This document shows, in pieces, positions 46,841 to 54,913 of a DNA stretch of 64,000 bases. A program made the position numbers and the translations under genes. Under the pieces are notes generated by a model. The model did not search any database and was not told the origin of the DNA. It saw nothing but the letters and a program-made list of their open reading frames with translations. Origin of the DNA: Mycolicibacter longobardus (GTDB taxonomy: Bacteria; Actinomycetota; Actinomycetes; Mycobacteriales; Mycobacteriaceae); assembly GCF_002102265.1 (NCBI RefSeq), contig NZ_LQPG01000055.1:1-64000 (forward strand). Direction: 5' to 3'. Every line of letters begins with the position of its first letter. The stretch's first letter is position 1.

Positions 46841-47742
46841 CAGCTGGTTGCGGCCCTCGGCGCGGATCCCGGTTCTGGTCCGTCGACGATGGGCACCCGC
46901 ACGGTGTTGCCCCACTCGGTCCAGGAGCCGTCGTAGTTGCGGACGCCCTCCATGCCGAGCAGATGGGTCAGTACGAACCAGGTGTGGCTGGACCGTTCCC
47001 CGATCCGGCAGTAGGCGACCGGCTTGTCGCCGGGCTTGATGAAGTCGTAGAGCTGTTCGAGCTCCTCGCGTTTGCGGAACCGGCCGGCGTCGTCGGCCGC
47101 CTTGCTCCACGGGACGGACACCGCGGTGGGGATGTGACCGCCGCGCAGCACGCCCTCCTCCGGGTATTCCGGCATGTGGGTGCGCTCGCCGGTGTACTCC
47201 TGGGGCGAGCGGACGTCGATCAGTGGCGCTTGGCCGATGATTGCCAGCACGTCGTCCTTGTAGGCCCGGATCGGGGCGTCATTGCGCTTGACGACGGGGT
47301 AGCCGGTCGTGGTCTTCGACGGTACGTCCAGGGTGGTCTCCCGGCCCGAGGACACCCACAGGTCGCGACCGCCGTCGAGCAGCCGCACGTCTTCGTGGCC
47401 GAACAGGGTGAACACCCACAGCGCGTAGGCGGCCCACCAGTTCGACTTGTCGCCGTAGATCACCACGGTGTCGTCGCGAGAGATGCCCTTGCGGTTCATC
47501 AGGTCGGCGAACTGCTCCCCGGTGATGTAGTCGCGGACCGGTGCGTCGTTGAGATCGGTGACCCAGTCGATCTTCACCGCGCCGGGGATGTGGCCGATGT
47601 CGTAGAGCAGTACGTCCTCGTCGGACTCCACCACGACGAGACCGGGCGTGCCCAGATTCCCGGCGAGCCAGTCGGCGGTCACCAACCGTTCGGGGTGGGC
47701 GTAGGACTGCAGGGCGGGGCTGGGGTCGGCAGACACTGGCAC
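46840..47742 (-). CDS. sseA: Thiosulfate sulfurtransferase, two rhodanese domains
   Basis: A 300-aa tandem rhodanese. The N-terminal domain (LVVVESDEDVLLYDIGHIPGAVKIDW) has no catalytic Cys; the C-terminal domain has PVAYCRIGERSSHTWFVLTHLLG with the active-site Cys. It matches SseA (Rv3283) closely and probably transfers sulfane sulfur to SufE or to cyanide. The start is a GTG at 47742 (MPVSADPSPAL), aligned with the H37Rv start I remember; another GTG is two codons later. It lies between maf and the SufE-like gene on the minus strand, and the stop overlaps the SufE start. Confidence 0.92.
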   Translation of the reverse strand: MPVSADPSPALQSYAHPERLVTADWLAGNLGTPGLVVVESDEDVLLYDIGHIPGAVKIDWVTDLNDAPVRDYITGEQFADLMNRKGISRDDTVVIYGDKSNWWAAYALWVFTLFGHEDVRLLDGGRDLWVSSGRETTLDVPSKTTTGYPVVKRNDAPIRAYKDDVLAIIGQAPLIDVRSPQEYTGERTHMPEYPEEGVLRGGHIPTAVSVPWSKAADDAGRFRKREELEQLYDFIKPGDKPVAYCRIGERSSHTWFVLTHLLGMEGVRNYDGSWTEWGNTVRVPIVDGPEPGSAPRAATS

Positions 47743-47779
47743 GGCATCGAGCGTACCGGTCGGTAAGCCCGACTCGCGG

Positions 47780-48421
47780 TCAGCCGATGGGGTTGGCCGC
47801 CCACAGCGCAGCGATCGAGAGTCCGACGCCGGCCAGCAGACGGCGCAGCATCGGCAGGCTGATGCCGATGACGCTGGACGGGTCGCCGTCGACGCCGTCG
47901 ACGAACCAGCCTCCCAAGCCGTCCAGGGTGAACCCGCCGGCCACCCGCAGCGGCTCACCGCTGGCCAGGTAGGCCTCCAGGTCATCATCGTCAGGACTGC
48001 CGAAACGCACTGTGGTTACTGAGGTTTCAGTGATCTGATGGGTGATCTCGCTGTCGTGCAACCGGATCAGGCTGTGCCCGGTGTAGAGCTGCCCGGAATT
48101 GCCGGCCATCGCGCGCCAGCGGCCACGGGCCTGGTCGGCGGATGCCGGTTTGCCGTGCAACTCGCCGTCGATGTAGAGCATCGAATCACAGCCGATGACA
48201 ACGCAATCCGCGTTCACCGGGGGTGCCACGGTGGAGGCGACCTGCTGTGCCTTGGCGGCGGCCAGGGCGCCGGTCACCTGGTCCGGGCCGGCGTCAGCGG
48301 CCAGGCGGGCCATCACGGCGTCCTCGTCGACACCGGAGACCATCACCAGGGGGTCGATCCCGGCGCCGCGCAGGACGGCCAGCCGGCCTGCCGATGCCGA
48401 ACCGAGGACCAGCCTCGTCAC
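47780..48421 (-). CDS. maf: Maf-family nucleotide pyrophosphatase
   Basis: A 213-aa Maf/YhdE-type pyrophosphatase that hydrolyses non-canonical or pyrimidine nucleoside triphosphates (family knowledge). Motifs: LVLGSASAGRLAVLRGAGI at the N-terminus, VIGCDSMLYIDGELHGKPAS in the active site, and the Glu/Lys-rich stretch after it. The C-terminal VAGGFTLDGLGGWFVDGVDGDPSSVIGISLPMLRRLL is conserved. The first motif reads GSASAGRL, where most Maf proteins have GSASPRR, which is normal for actinobacterial forms. It lies between accE5 and sseA, as in Rv3282. Confidence 0.9.
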   Translation of the reverse strand: MTRLVLGSASAGRLAVLRGAGIDPLVMVSGVDEDAVMARLAADAGPDQVTGALAAAKAQQVASTVAPPVNADCVVIGCDSMLYIDGELHGKPASADQARGRWRAMAGNSGQLYTGHSLIRLHDSEITHQITETSVTTVRFGSPDDDDLEAYLASGEPLRVAGGFTLDGLGGWFVDGVDGDPSSVIGISLPMLRRLLAGVGLSIAALWAANPIG

Positions 48422-48484
48422 CGAAGGGCCTTTCGGCGCCGGATATCCTCCGCCTCGCTGGCGCTCGGCCTCGTCACCGGCGGG

Positions 48485-48790
48485 TCACCGGCGCATGTGC
48501 GTGCGCTCCAGCAGAGTGATCCGCTGCCAGCTGAACAGGGGATACCGCAGCTTGTCGACCGGGTGACCCCACAGATTGCGGTCCTGCGCTCCGGCATCGG
48601 CCACCGCCCCGCCGGCGCTGCCCAGCACCGCGATCAGCGCCGCCAGTTCCTCGTCGGTGGGGTTGCCGCTGAGCACCCGGATGTGCGGCTCGGCGGCCGC
48701 GGGAGCCGCTTCTGTCGGCGTGGTCGCCTCGTTCGCGTTACTCACAGCGTCTGTACTGCTCGCGTCGATCGCTGCGCTCCCTCCGCTCAC
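48485..48790 (-). CDS. accE5: Acyl-CoA carboxylase epsilon subunit
   Basis: A 101-aa small subunit that joins AccA3 and AccD5. The C-terminal half is the conserved part (PHIRVLSGNPTDEELAALIAVLGSAGG and NLWGHPVDKLRYPLFSWQRITLLERTHMRR). The first 35 residues are Ala/Ser/Thr-rich without clear homology, and similar flexible N-termini are known for AccE5. The GTG start overlaps the accD5 stop by four bases (GTGA), so the subunits are coupled. In H37Rv the order is the same (Rv3281-Rv3280). Confidence 0.9.
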   Translation of the reverse strand: MSGGSAAIDASSTDAVSNANEATTPTEAAPAAAEPHIRVLSGNPTDEELAALIAVLGSAGGAVADAGAQDRNLWGHPVDKLRYPLFSWQRITLLERTHMRR

Positions 48791-50439
48791 AGGGGAATGT
48801 TCCCGTGCTTCTTGGGCAGCGGCTGGACGATCTTGCGTTCCAGCAGCCGCAGCGACGTCGCGATGTAGCCGCGGGTGTGCGACGGCGGAATCACCGCGTC
48901 GACGTAGCCGCGCTCGGCGGCGACGTACGGGTTCACCAGGGTGTCCTCGTACTCCTGCTGCAGTTGTAAGCGGAGCGCATCGACGTCCTCACCCTTCTTG
49001 GCCGCCTCGGAGAGTTGCTGACGGTAGACGAACCCGACCGCGCCGGAGGCGCCCATCACCGCGATCTGGGCCGTCGGCCAGGCCACGTTGACGTCGGCGC
49101 CCATCTCCTTGGAACCCATCACGCAGTACGCGCCGCCGTAGGCCTTGCGGGTGATGACGGTGATCTTGGCGACCGTGGCCTCGCCGTAGGCGTAGAGCAG
49201 CTTGGCGCCGCGCCGGATGATGCCGTTGTATTCCTGCTCGGTGCCGGGCAGGAAGCCGGGCACATCGACCAGCAGCACGATCGGGATGTTGAAGCAGTCG
49301 CAGGTCCGGATGAACCGGGCCGCCTTCTCCGAGGCGTTGATGTCCAGGCAGCCGGCGAACTGGGTCGGCTGGTTGGCCACGATGCCGACCGTGCGTCCTT
49401 CGACACGGCCGAAGCCGACGATGATGTTCTGCGCGTAACCGGCCTGTACTTCGAGGAACTCGTCGTCGTCGAGGATCCGGGTGATCACCTCGTGCATGTC
49501 GTACGGCTGGTTCGGCGAGTCCGGGATCAGCGTGTCCAGCTCGATGTCCTCGTCGGTGAGGTTGTCCTCGATCGCCCCTTCCGGCGCCGGCACCGGGAAG
49601 CGCGGCGGGTCGGCGTAGTTGTTCGGCGGCAGGTAGCTGAGCAGGTCGCGCACGTATTCGAAGGCGTCCTGCTCGCCGGAGGCGACGTAGTGCGCGGTGC
49701 CCGACTTGCCCATGTGGGTGTGGGCGCCGCCCAACTCCTCCTGGGTGACGTCCTCGCCGGTGACGGTCTTGATCACGTCCGGGCCGGTGATGAACATCTG
49801 GCTGGTCTGGTCGACCATCACGATGAAGTCGGTCAGAGCGGGGGAGTACACGTGACCGCCGGCGGCCGCGCCCATGATCAGTGAGATCTGCGGGATGACC
49901 CCGGAGGCCAGAATGTTGTTGTGGAAGATCTTGCTGTACAGGCCCAGCGAGACCACACCCTCCTGGATGCGGGCACCGGCGCCGTCGTTGATCCCGATCA
50001 GCGGCCGGCCGGTCTTCATGGCCAGCTCTTGGACCTTGACGATCTTCTCGCCGTAGACCTCGCCGAGGCTGCCGCCGAACACGGTGGCGTCCTGGCTGAA
50101 GATGCAGACCTCGCGGCCGTCGATGGTGCCGTAGCCGGTCACCACGCCGTCGCCGAGCGGACGCTTGTCGCTGAGGCCGAAGTTGGTGCTGCGGTGCTTG
50201 GCCAGCGCGTCGAGCTCGACGAAGGAGCCCTCGTCCAGCAACGCGTAGACCCGTTCACGAGCGGTCAGCTTGCCCTTGGCATGCACCTTCTCGACCGCGG
50301 CCTCACCGACCGGGTGCAGGGTCTCCTCGGTGCGACGCTTGAGGTCGGCGAGCTTGCCCGCGGTGGTGTGGATGTCGACGACATGCTCGGCCTGCGCCTC
50401 TACGTGGGCCTCGCCGGAGTGCTCGGTAACACTGGTCAT
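48787..50439 (-). CDS. accD5: Propionyl/acyl-CoA carboxylase beta subunit
   Basis: A 550-aa carboxyltransferase that moves the carboxyl group from biotin on AccA3 to propionyl-CoA or acetyl-CoA, giving methylmalonyl-CoA for methyl-branched lipids. The two crotonase-like halves are complete: GINDGAGARIQEGVVSLGLYSKIF and GGHVYSPALTDF (acyl-CoA oxyanion hole), GCLDINASEKAARFIRTCDCFNIPIVLLVDVPGFLPG (carboxybiotin). It is very close to H37Rv AccD5. ATG 50439 (MTSVTEHSGEA) is preferred to 50466. The Asp in GPDVIKTVTGEDV (family position linked to substrate choice) is kept. Confidence 0.95.
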   Translation of the reverse strand: MTSVTEHSGEAHVEAQAEHVVDIHTTAGKLADLKRRTEETLHPVGEAAVEKVHAKGKLTARERVYALLDEGSFVELDALAKHRSTNFGLSDKRPLGDGVVTGYGTIDGREVCIFSQDATVFGGSLGEVYGEKIVKVQELAMKTGRPLIGINDGAGARIQEGVVSLGLYSKIFHNNILASGVIPQISLIMGAAAGGHVYSPALTDFIVMVDQTSQMFITGPDVIKTVTGEDVTQEELGGAHTHMGKSGTAHYVASGEQDAFEYVRDLLSYLPPNNYADPPRFPVPAPEGAIEDNLTDEDIELDTLIPDSPNQPYDMHEVITRILDDDEFLEVQAGYAQNIIVGFGRVEGRTVGIVANQPTQFAGCLDINASEKAARFIRTCDCFNIPIVLLVDVPGFLPGTEQEYNGIIRRGAKLLYAYGEATVAKITVITRKAYGGAYCVMGSKEMGADVNVAWPTAQIAVMGASGAVGFVYRQQLSEAAKKGEDVDALRLQLQQEYEDTLVNPYVAAERGYVDAVIPPSHTRGYIATSLRLLERKIVQPLPKKHGNIPL

Positions 50440-50499
50440 AAGAAACGATCTTAAAGTGTGGGCCATCGGATCGCCCGACCGGACCGGCTAGGGTCCGCC

Positions 50500-52827
50500 T
50501 CACCCGTCTCGGGTCGGCTCCAGGCGGATCACCACCGCCTTCGACACGGGCGTGTTGGACCGGGCCGCCGTGTGGTCGAGCGGCACCAACGGATTGGTTT
50601 CCGGGTAGTAGGCCGCCGCGTTGCCGACCGGAGTGGAGTAAGCCACCACCAGAAAGTCCTTCGCCCACCGCTCCTGCAGTTCACCGTCGGCGTCGGTCCA
50701 CTCCGACACCAGGTCGACGCGGACGCCGTCGGTCAGGCCCAGGGCGTCGATGTCGGCGGGGTTGACGAACACCACGCGACGGCCGCCCTTGACACCGCGG
50801 TAACGGTCGTCGAGCCCGTAGATCGTGGTGTTGTACTGGTCGTGGCTGCGCAGCGTCTGCAGCACCAGCCGTCCGGGTGGCACCGGCACCCATTGCAGCG
50901 GGTTGACGGCGAAGTTGGCTTTGCCTGTGCGGGTGGGAAATTCACGGGCGTCGCGCGGCGGGTGCGGGAGCTGGAAGCCGTCGGGCCGGCGGACCTTGTG
51001 GTTGTAGTCCGCGCATCCGGGAACCACCGCCGCGATCGCATCCCGGATGGTGTCGTAGTCGTCGGCGAACTGCGACCACGGCACCGGATGATCGGGTCCC
51101 AGCAGGGCACGTGCCAGGTCGCAGACGATCTGCACCTCGCTGCGCACCAGGTCGCTCGGAGGTCGCAGGCGGCCTCGCGACAGGTGCACCATCGACATGG
51201 AATCCTCCACCGAGACCACCTGTTTGCGCCCGTCGCGCACGTCTCGGTCGGTGCGACCCAAGGCCGGCAGGATCAAAGCGGTCGCCCCGTGGACCAGATG
51301 ACTGCGGTTGAGTTTGGTCGACACCTGCACCGTCAGCGCACACCGGCGCAGCGCGGCCTCGGTGACGGCGGTATCCGGCGTCGCGGCCGCGAAGTTTCCG
51401 CCCATGCCCATGAAAACTTTGGCCCGGCCATCACGCATCGCCCTGATCGCGGCAACCGTGTCGTAGCCGTGTCGGCGTGGGCTGACGATGCCGAACCGGC
51501 GATCCAGCGCGGCCAGGAACGACTCGGGCATCTGCTCCCAGATGCCCATGGTCCGGTCGCCCTGGACATTGGAGTGTCCCCGCACCGGACAGACACCGGC
51601 TCCCGGCTTGCCGATCATGCCGCGCAGCAGCAGCACGTTGGTGGCCTCGCCGATTGTGGCGACTGCGTGGCTGTGCTGGGTCAGGCCCATCGCCCAGCAC
51701 AGCACCGTGCGCTGCGACGTCGCCAGCATCTCCGCAACGCGCTCCAGCTGTGCACGTTCGATACCGGTCGCGGCGGACACCACCTCGAGGTCGATGTCGC
51801 GGGTGCGGCGTCGGTACTCGTCGAACCCGGAACAGTACTGCCCGATGAACTCCCGGTCGACGACGGTGCCGGGGGCGCGTTCTTCGGCGTCCAGCAGCAG
51901 CCTGCCGAGCCCCGCGAACAACGCCATGTCGCCGCCAAGGCGGATCTGTACGAACTCGTCGGCGATCGGGACGCCGTGGCCCACCACGCCGCTCAGCTTC
52001 TGGGGATCCTTGAACCGGATCAGTCCGGCTTCGGGAAGGGGGTTGATCGCCACCACTCGCGCGCCATTGGCCTTGGCCTTCTCCAACACCGACAGCATGC
52101 GCGGGTGGTTGGTGCCCGGATTCTGGCCGGCGATCAGGATCAGGTCCGCGTGCTCGATGTCATCGACGGTCACCGAGCCCTTGCCGATCCCGATCGATTC
52201 GGTCAGCGCCGTACCCGAGGATTCGTGGCACATGTTGCTGCAGTCGGGCAGATTGTTCGTGCCGAAGCTGCGGACCAGCAACTGATAGACGAAGGCGGCC
52301 TCGTTGCTGGTGCGCCCGGAGGTGTAGAACACCGCCTCGTCCGGGCTGTCCAGCGCGTTGAGTTCGGCGGTGATCAGCCGGTAGGCGTCGTCCCAGCCGA
52401 TCGGGCGGTAGTGGTCGTCACCGGGCCGCAGCACCATCGGGTGCGTGAGACGACCCTGCTGGGACAGCCAGTACTCCGGCTTGCTCGACAGCTCTTCGAC
52501 CGAGTGGTGCGCGAAGAACTCGGGGGGGACGACGCGGGTGGTGGCCTCCTCGGCGACCGCCTTCGCGCCGTTCTCGCAGAACTCCGCGATTTTGCGTCCA
52601 CCTTGTTCCTCCGGCCAGGCGCAGCCCGGACAGTCGAAACCGTTGCGTTGATTCAGCCGAGCCCACGCCGCCCCGGTCCGCAGCAGACCCATCTGGCTGA
52701 GGCTGCGCTGCAGCGAGACCATCACCGCACGTACCCCCGCCGCCTCATCCTTGCGCGGCGTGATCGTCACGCGATGCTCGTCGTAGTCGCGGTCGACGTC
52801 TCGACCGGTAGAGCGAAAGCGGCCCAT
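50500..52827 (-). CDS. FdhF/YdeP-type molybdopterin oxidoreductase
   Basis: A 775-aa molybdopterin enzyme of the FdhF/YdeP group. Evidence: NQRNGFDCPGCAWPEEQ near residue 62, GWDDAYRLITAELNAL, FYTSGRTSNEAAF, NLPDCSNMCHESSGTAL and GSVTVDDIEHADLILIAGQNPGTNHPRML, followed by the C-terminal cofactor-binding domain. The first cysteines (CPGC) may hold only part of an Fe-S site. YdeP-type proteins resemble formate dehydrogenase alpha subunits but have no clear Sec or catalytic Cys at the usual place, and their substrate is unknown. H37Rv has fdhF (Rv2900c) elsewhere, so this is an insertion between accD5 and birA. ATG 52827 is chosen over 52833. Confidence 0.87.
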   Translation of the reverse strand: MGRFRSTGRDVDRDYDEHRVTITPRKDEAAGVRAVMVSLQRSLSQMGLLRTGAAWARLNQRNGFDCPGCAWPEEQGGRKIAEFCENGAKAVAEEATTRVVPPEFFAHHSVEELSSKPEYWLSQQGRLTHPMVLRPGDDHYRPIGWDDAYRLITAELNALDSPDEAVFYTSGRTSNEAAFVYQLLVRSFGTNNLPDCSNMCHESSGTALTESIGIGKGSVTVDDIEHADLILIAGQNPGTNHPRMLSVLEKAKANGARVVAINPLPEAGLIRFKDPQKLSGVVGHGVPIADEFVQIRLGGDMALFAGLGRLLLDAEERAPGTVVDREFIGQYCSGFDEYRRRTRDIDLEVVSAATGIERAQLERVAEMLATSQRTVLCWAMGLTQHSHAVATIGEATNVLLLRGMIGKPGAGVCPVRGHSNVQGDRTMGIWEQMPESFLAALDRRFGIVSPRRHGYDTVAAIRAMRDGRAKVFMGMGGNFAAATPDTAVTEAALRRCALTVQVSTKLNRSHLVHGATALILPALGRTDRDVRDGRKQVVSVEDSMSMVHLSRGRLRPPSDLVRSEVQIVCDLARALLGPDHPVPWSQFADDYDTIRDAIAAVVPGCADYNHKVRRPDGFQLPHPPRDAREFPTRTGKANFAVNPLQWVPVPPGRLVLQTLRSHDQYNTTIYGLDDRYRGVKGGRRVVFVNPADIDALGLTDGVRVDLVSEWTDADGELQERWAKDFLVVAYSTPVGNAAAYYPETNPLVPLDHTAARSNTPVSKAVVIRLEPTRDG

Positions 52828-52892
52828 GATCATCCCAATCTAGATCGCGCGGCGACCGTGTGGAGGCCGACTCGGTCGTAAGCTTGGCGATC

Positions 52893-53696
52893 ATGGACCG
52901 CCCCGCGCTCGACGCAGTCAACCTCCGCGCCCGGCTGACCGGTCCGCAGGGACCGTGGCGGGCATTGGACGTCGTCACCGAAACCGGCTCCACCAACGCC
53001 GACCTGCTGGCCCGCTGCGCGGCGGGCGAGGACATCGACGGCGCCGTGCTGCTGGCCGAGCACCAGACAGCCGGCCGCGGACGCCACGGCCGGCACTGGG
53101 TGACTCCGCCGCGCAGCCAGCTCGCACTGTCGGTCGGGGTTGCCGCGGATGCGGTGCCGACCTCCGGGTGGGGCTGGTTGACCCTGGCGACCGGGGTTGC
53201 GGTCGCCGATGCGATCGTCGACGTCCTGGGCCTGCAGGTCGGCTTGAAATGGCCGAACGACGTCATGGTGGGCGACGGCAAGCTGGCCGGAATACTGGCC
53301 GAGGTGGCCGCGCCGAAGCAGCTGATCGTCGTCGGGCTCGGGTTGAACGTGACCATGACCGCCGAAGAGGCCCCGGACCCGGCCGCGGTCTCCCTGGGCA
53401 TGCTCGGCGCCGCGGTGATCGATCGAAACATCTGGGCGGACAAGGTTCTTCGCCACCTCGCAAGCCGGATCGCGGCCTGGCGCGCGGCCGGCGGGGCCGA
53501 CGACGCGTTGCAGGCGGACTATCGGCGGCACAGTTGCACGCTGGGTGTCCGGGTGCGCGCAGACCTGCCCGGCGGTCAGCGGGTCGAAGGGATCGCCGAG
53601 GCCATCGACGACACCGGCCGGTTGGTCATCGACACCGGGGCCGGGGCCGTCACGGTGGCGGCCGGCGACGTCACCCGGTTGCGGCCCAACGGTTAG
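52893..53696 (+). CDS. birA: Biotin-protein ligase (monofunctional BirA)
   Basis: A 267-aa ligase that activates biotin with ATP and attaches it to the AccA-type biotinyl domains. It begins in the catalytic domain without the DNA-binding N-terminus of E. coli BirA. Motifs: VVTETGSTNADLLARC, AEHQTAGRGRHGRHWVTPP (the GRGRxGRxW biotin loop), LKWPNDVMVGDGKLAGIL and VVGLGLNV. The ATG at 52893 starts MDRPALDAV. It is close to accA3 and accD5, whose products it serves. The PH-domain gene follows after 11 bases, probably in one unit as Rv3279c-Rv3278c. Confidence 0.94.
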   Translation: MDRPALDAVNLRARLTGPQGPWRALDVVTETGSTNADLLARCAAGEDIDGAVLLAEHQTAGRGRHGRHWVTPPRSQLALSVGVAADAVPTSGWGWLTLATGVAVADAIVDVLGLQVGLKWPNDVMVGDGKLAGILAEVAAPKQLIVVGLGLNVTMTAEEAPDPAAVSLGMLGAAVIDRNIWADKVLRHLASRIAAWRAAGGADDALQADYRRHSCTLGVRVRADLPGGQRVEGIAEAIDDTGRLVIDTGAGAVTVAAGDVTRLRPNG

Positions 53697-53707
53697 GGCC
53701 GCGGGCC

Positions 53708-54217
53708 GTGGGTTACCCGGAGAACGTGCTCGCCGAGGACGAGCAGGTGGTGTTGCACCGCCATCCTCACGTCAAACGCCTGATCGTGCCGGTCCTGGCC
53801 CTGTTGCTGGCCACCGCCGGTGCGGCCTTCGCGGCCGGGTTCGTCAACACGCGGGCCTGGGACCCGACCGCGAAGAACGTGGTCTTCGGGGTGATCTGGG
53901 CGATCTGGCTGGTGGTGGTCGGCTGGCTGACGCTGTGGCCCTTCCTGAGCTGGGTGACGACACATTTCGTGGTCACCGACCGGCGAGTGATGTTCCGGCA
54001 CGGGCTGCTCACCCGCAGCGGCATCGACATCGCCCTGGCGCGCATCAACAGTGTGGAATTCGTCCACGGGTTCATCGACCGGATGTTGCGTACCGGGACG
54101 CTGATCATCGAATCGGCGTCACAGGAACCGCTGGAGTTCTACGACATTCCGCGCGTGGAACAGGTCCACACGCTGCTGTATCACGAAGTCTTCGACAGCC
54201 CGTCCGCCGGCGGTTGA
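53708..54217 (+). CDS. PH-domain membrane protein (Rv3278c-like)
   Basis: A 169-aa protein with two membrane helices (about residues 24-46 and 58-82) and a bacterial PH-like domain after them (FVVTDRRVMFRHGLLTRSGIDIALARINSVEFVHGFIDRMLRTGTLIIES, typical of the YdbT/bPH_2 family). The function of these domains is membrane-anchored protein organisation, in general not defined. The GTG at 53708 gives MGYPENVLAEDEQVVLHRHPH. It is 11 bases after birA. Its 3-prime end overlaps the convergent GtrA-like gene by 37 bases. Conserved gene order with H37Rv supports the call. Confidence 0.88.
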   Translation: MGYPENVLAEDEQVVLHRHPHVKRLIVPVLALLLATAGAAFAAGFVNTRAWDPTAKNVVFGVIWAIWLVVVGWLTLWPFLSWVTTHFVVTDRRVMFRHGLLTRSGIDIALARINSVEFVHGFIDRMLRTGTLIIESASQEPLEFYDIPRVEQVHTLLYHEVFDSPSAGG

Positions 54218-54828
54218 TGGCGGGCAGGCCGCCGGAACAGGGTCACCACACCGGTGTCCGGGCCGCCCTCCAGCGAATCCTGCCAGGCCTCGGCGAGGGC
54301 GCCGGTCTCGATCGTGGCGTCCAGGGCCGCGTCGGTGCTGCGGGCGAACTCGTCGGGGAAGACCCAGCGGCGGAACGCCCAGAACCGGAACGCCATCTGC
54401 AGCAGGTTGCCGACGATGTAGGCCGAGATGAAGTCGGCGATGTTCTCGATGGTCAACGACACCATCGGCGCCCGCAGCTGCAGCACGTAGCTGGAGAACC
54501 ACAACGGCGCCATGGACAGCAGTACGCCGACGCCGCTGACCCCGAAGAACAGCAGTGCCTCGTGGTGACGCTCCCGACCGCCCCGGTCCTTGAAGCTCCA
54601 CTCCCGGTTGAGGATGTAGGACGCGATCACCGCGACGATCCCGGAGATGACCTTGGCGGTGACCGGCTTGGGCGACAGGATCGTCAGCTTGAGGGTGTAG
54701 AACAGCGCCGAGTCGATGACGAAGGTCGTCGCGCCGACAATGGCGAACTTGATCAACTCATGGTGGCGCTCGGCCAGTGGCCGGATCACCCGCGGCAGGC
54801 GGGCGATCGTGGCGTCGGTAAAAGACAC
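54181..54828 (-). CDS. GtrA-family membrane protein (Rv3277-like)
   Basis: A 215-aa protein with four membrane helices in the GtrA pattern: ELIKFAIVGATTFVIDSALFYTLKL, AKVISGIVAVIASYILNREWSF, EALLFFGVSGVGVLLSMAPLWFSSYVL and NIADFISAYIVGNLLQMAFRFWAFRRWVF. The NREWSF and FRFWAFRRWVF motifs mark the family, which moves lipid-linked sugars across the membrane. In mycobacteria, homologues were linked to arabinogalactan or related glycans, but this one is not assigned. The GTG at 54828 is chosen; the longer ATG (54957) would overlap purK. The C-terminal 50 residues are hydrophilic. Confidence 0.87.
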   Translation of the reverse strand: MSFTDATIARLPRVIRPLAERHHELIKFAIVGATTFVIDSALFYTLKLTILSPKPVTAKVISGIVAVIASYILNREWSFKDRGGRERHHEALLFFGVSGVGVLLSMAPLWFSSYVLQLRAPMVSLTIENIADFISAYIVGNLLQMAFRFWAFRRWVFPDEFARSTDAALDATIETGALAEAWQDSLEGGPDTGVVTLFRRPARHQPPADGLSKTS

Positions 54829-54913
54829 AAGTTGCCAGTGTACGGACTTCGCCGCATCCGCGCCTAACGACTGGATAACGACGCCGGCGGGCGGGCGTGA
54901 CACGATATTGCCC

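Noticed and set aside
50458..52881. Plus-strand frame of 807 codons opposite the molybdoenzyme
   Set aside because: Mirror frame of a well-recognised enzyme; no motifs and biased composition.
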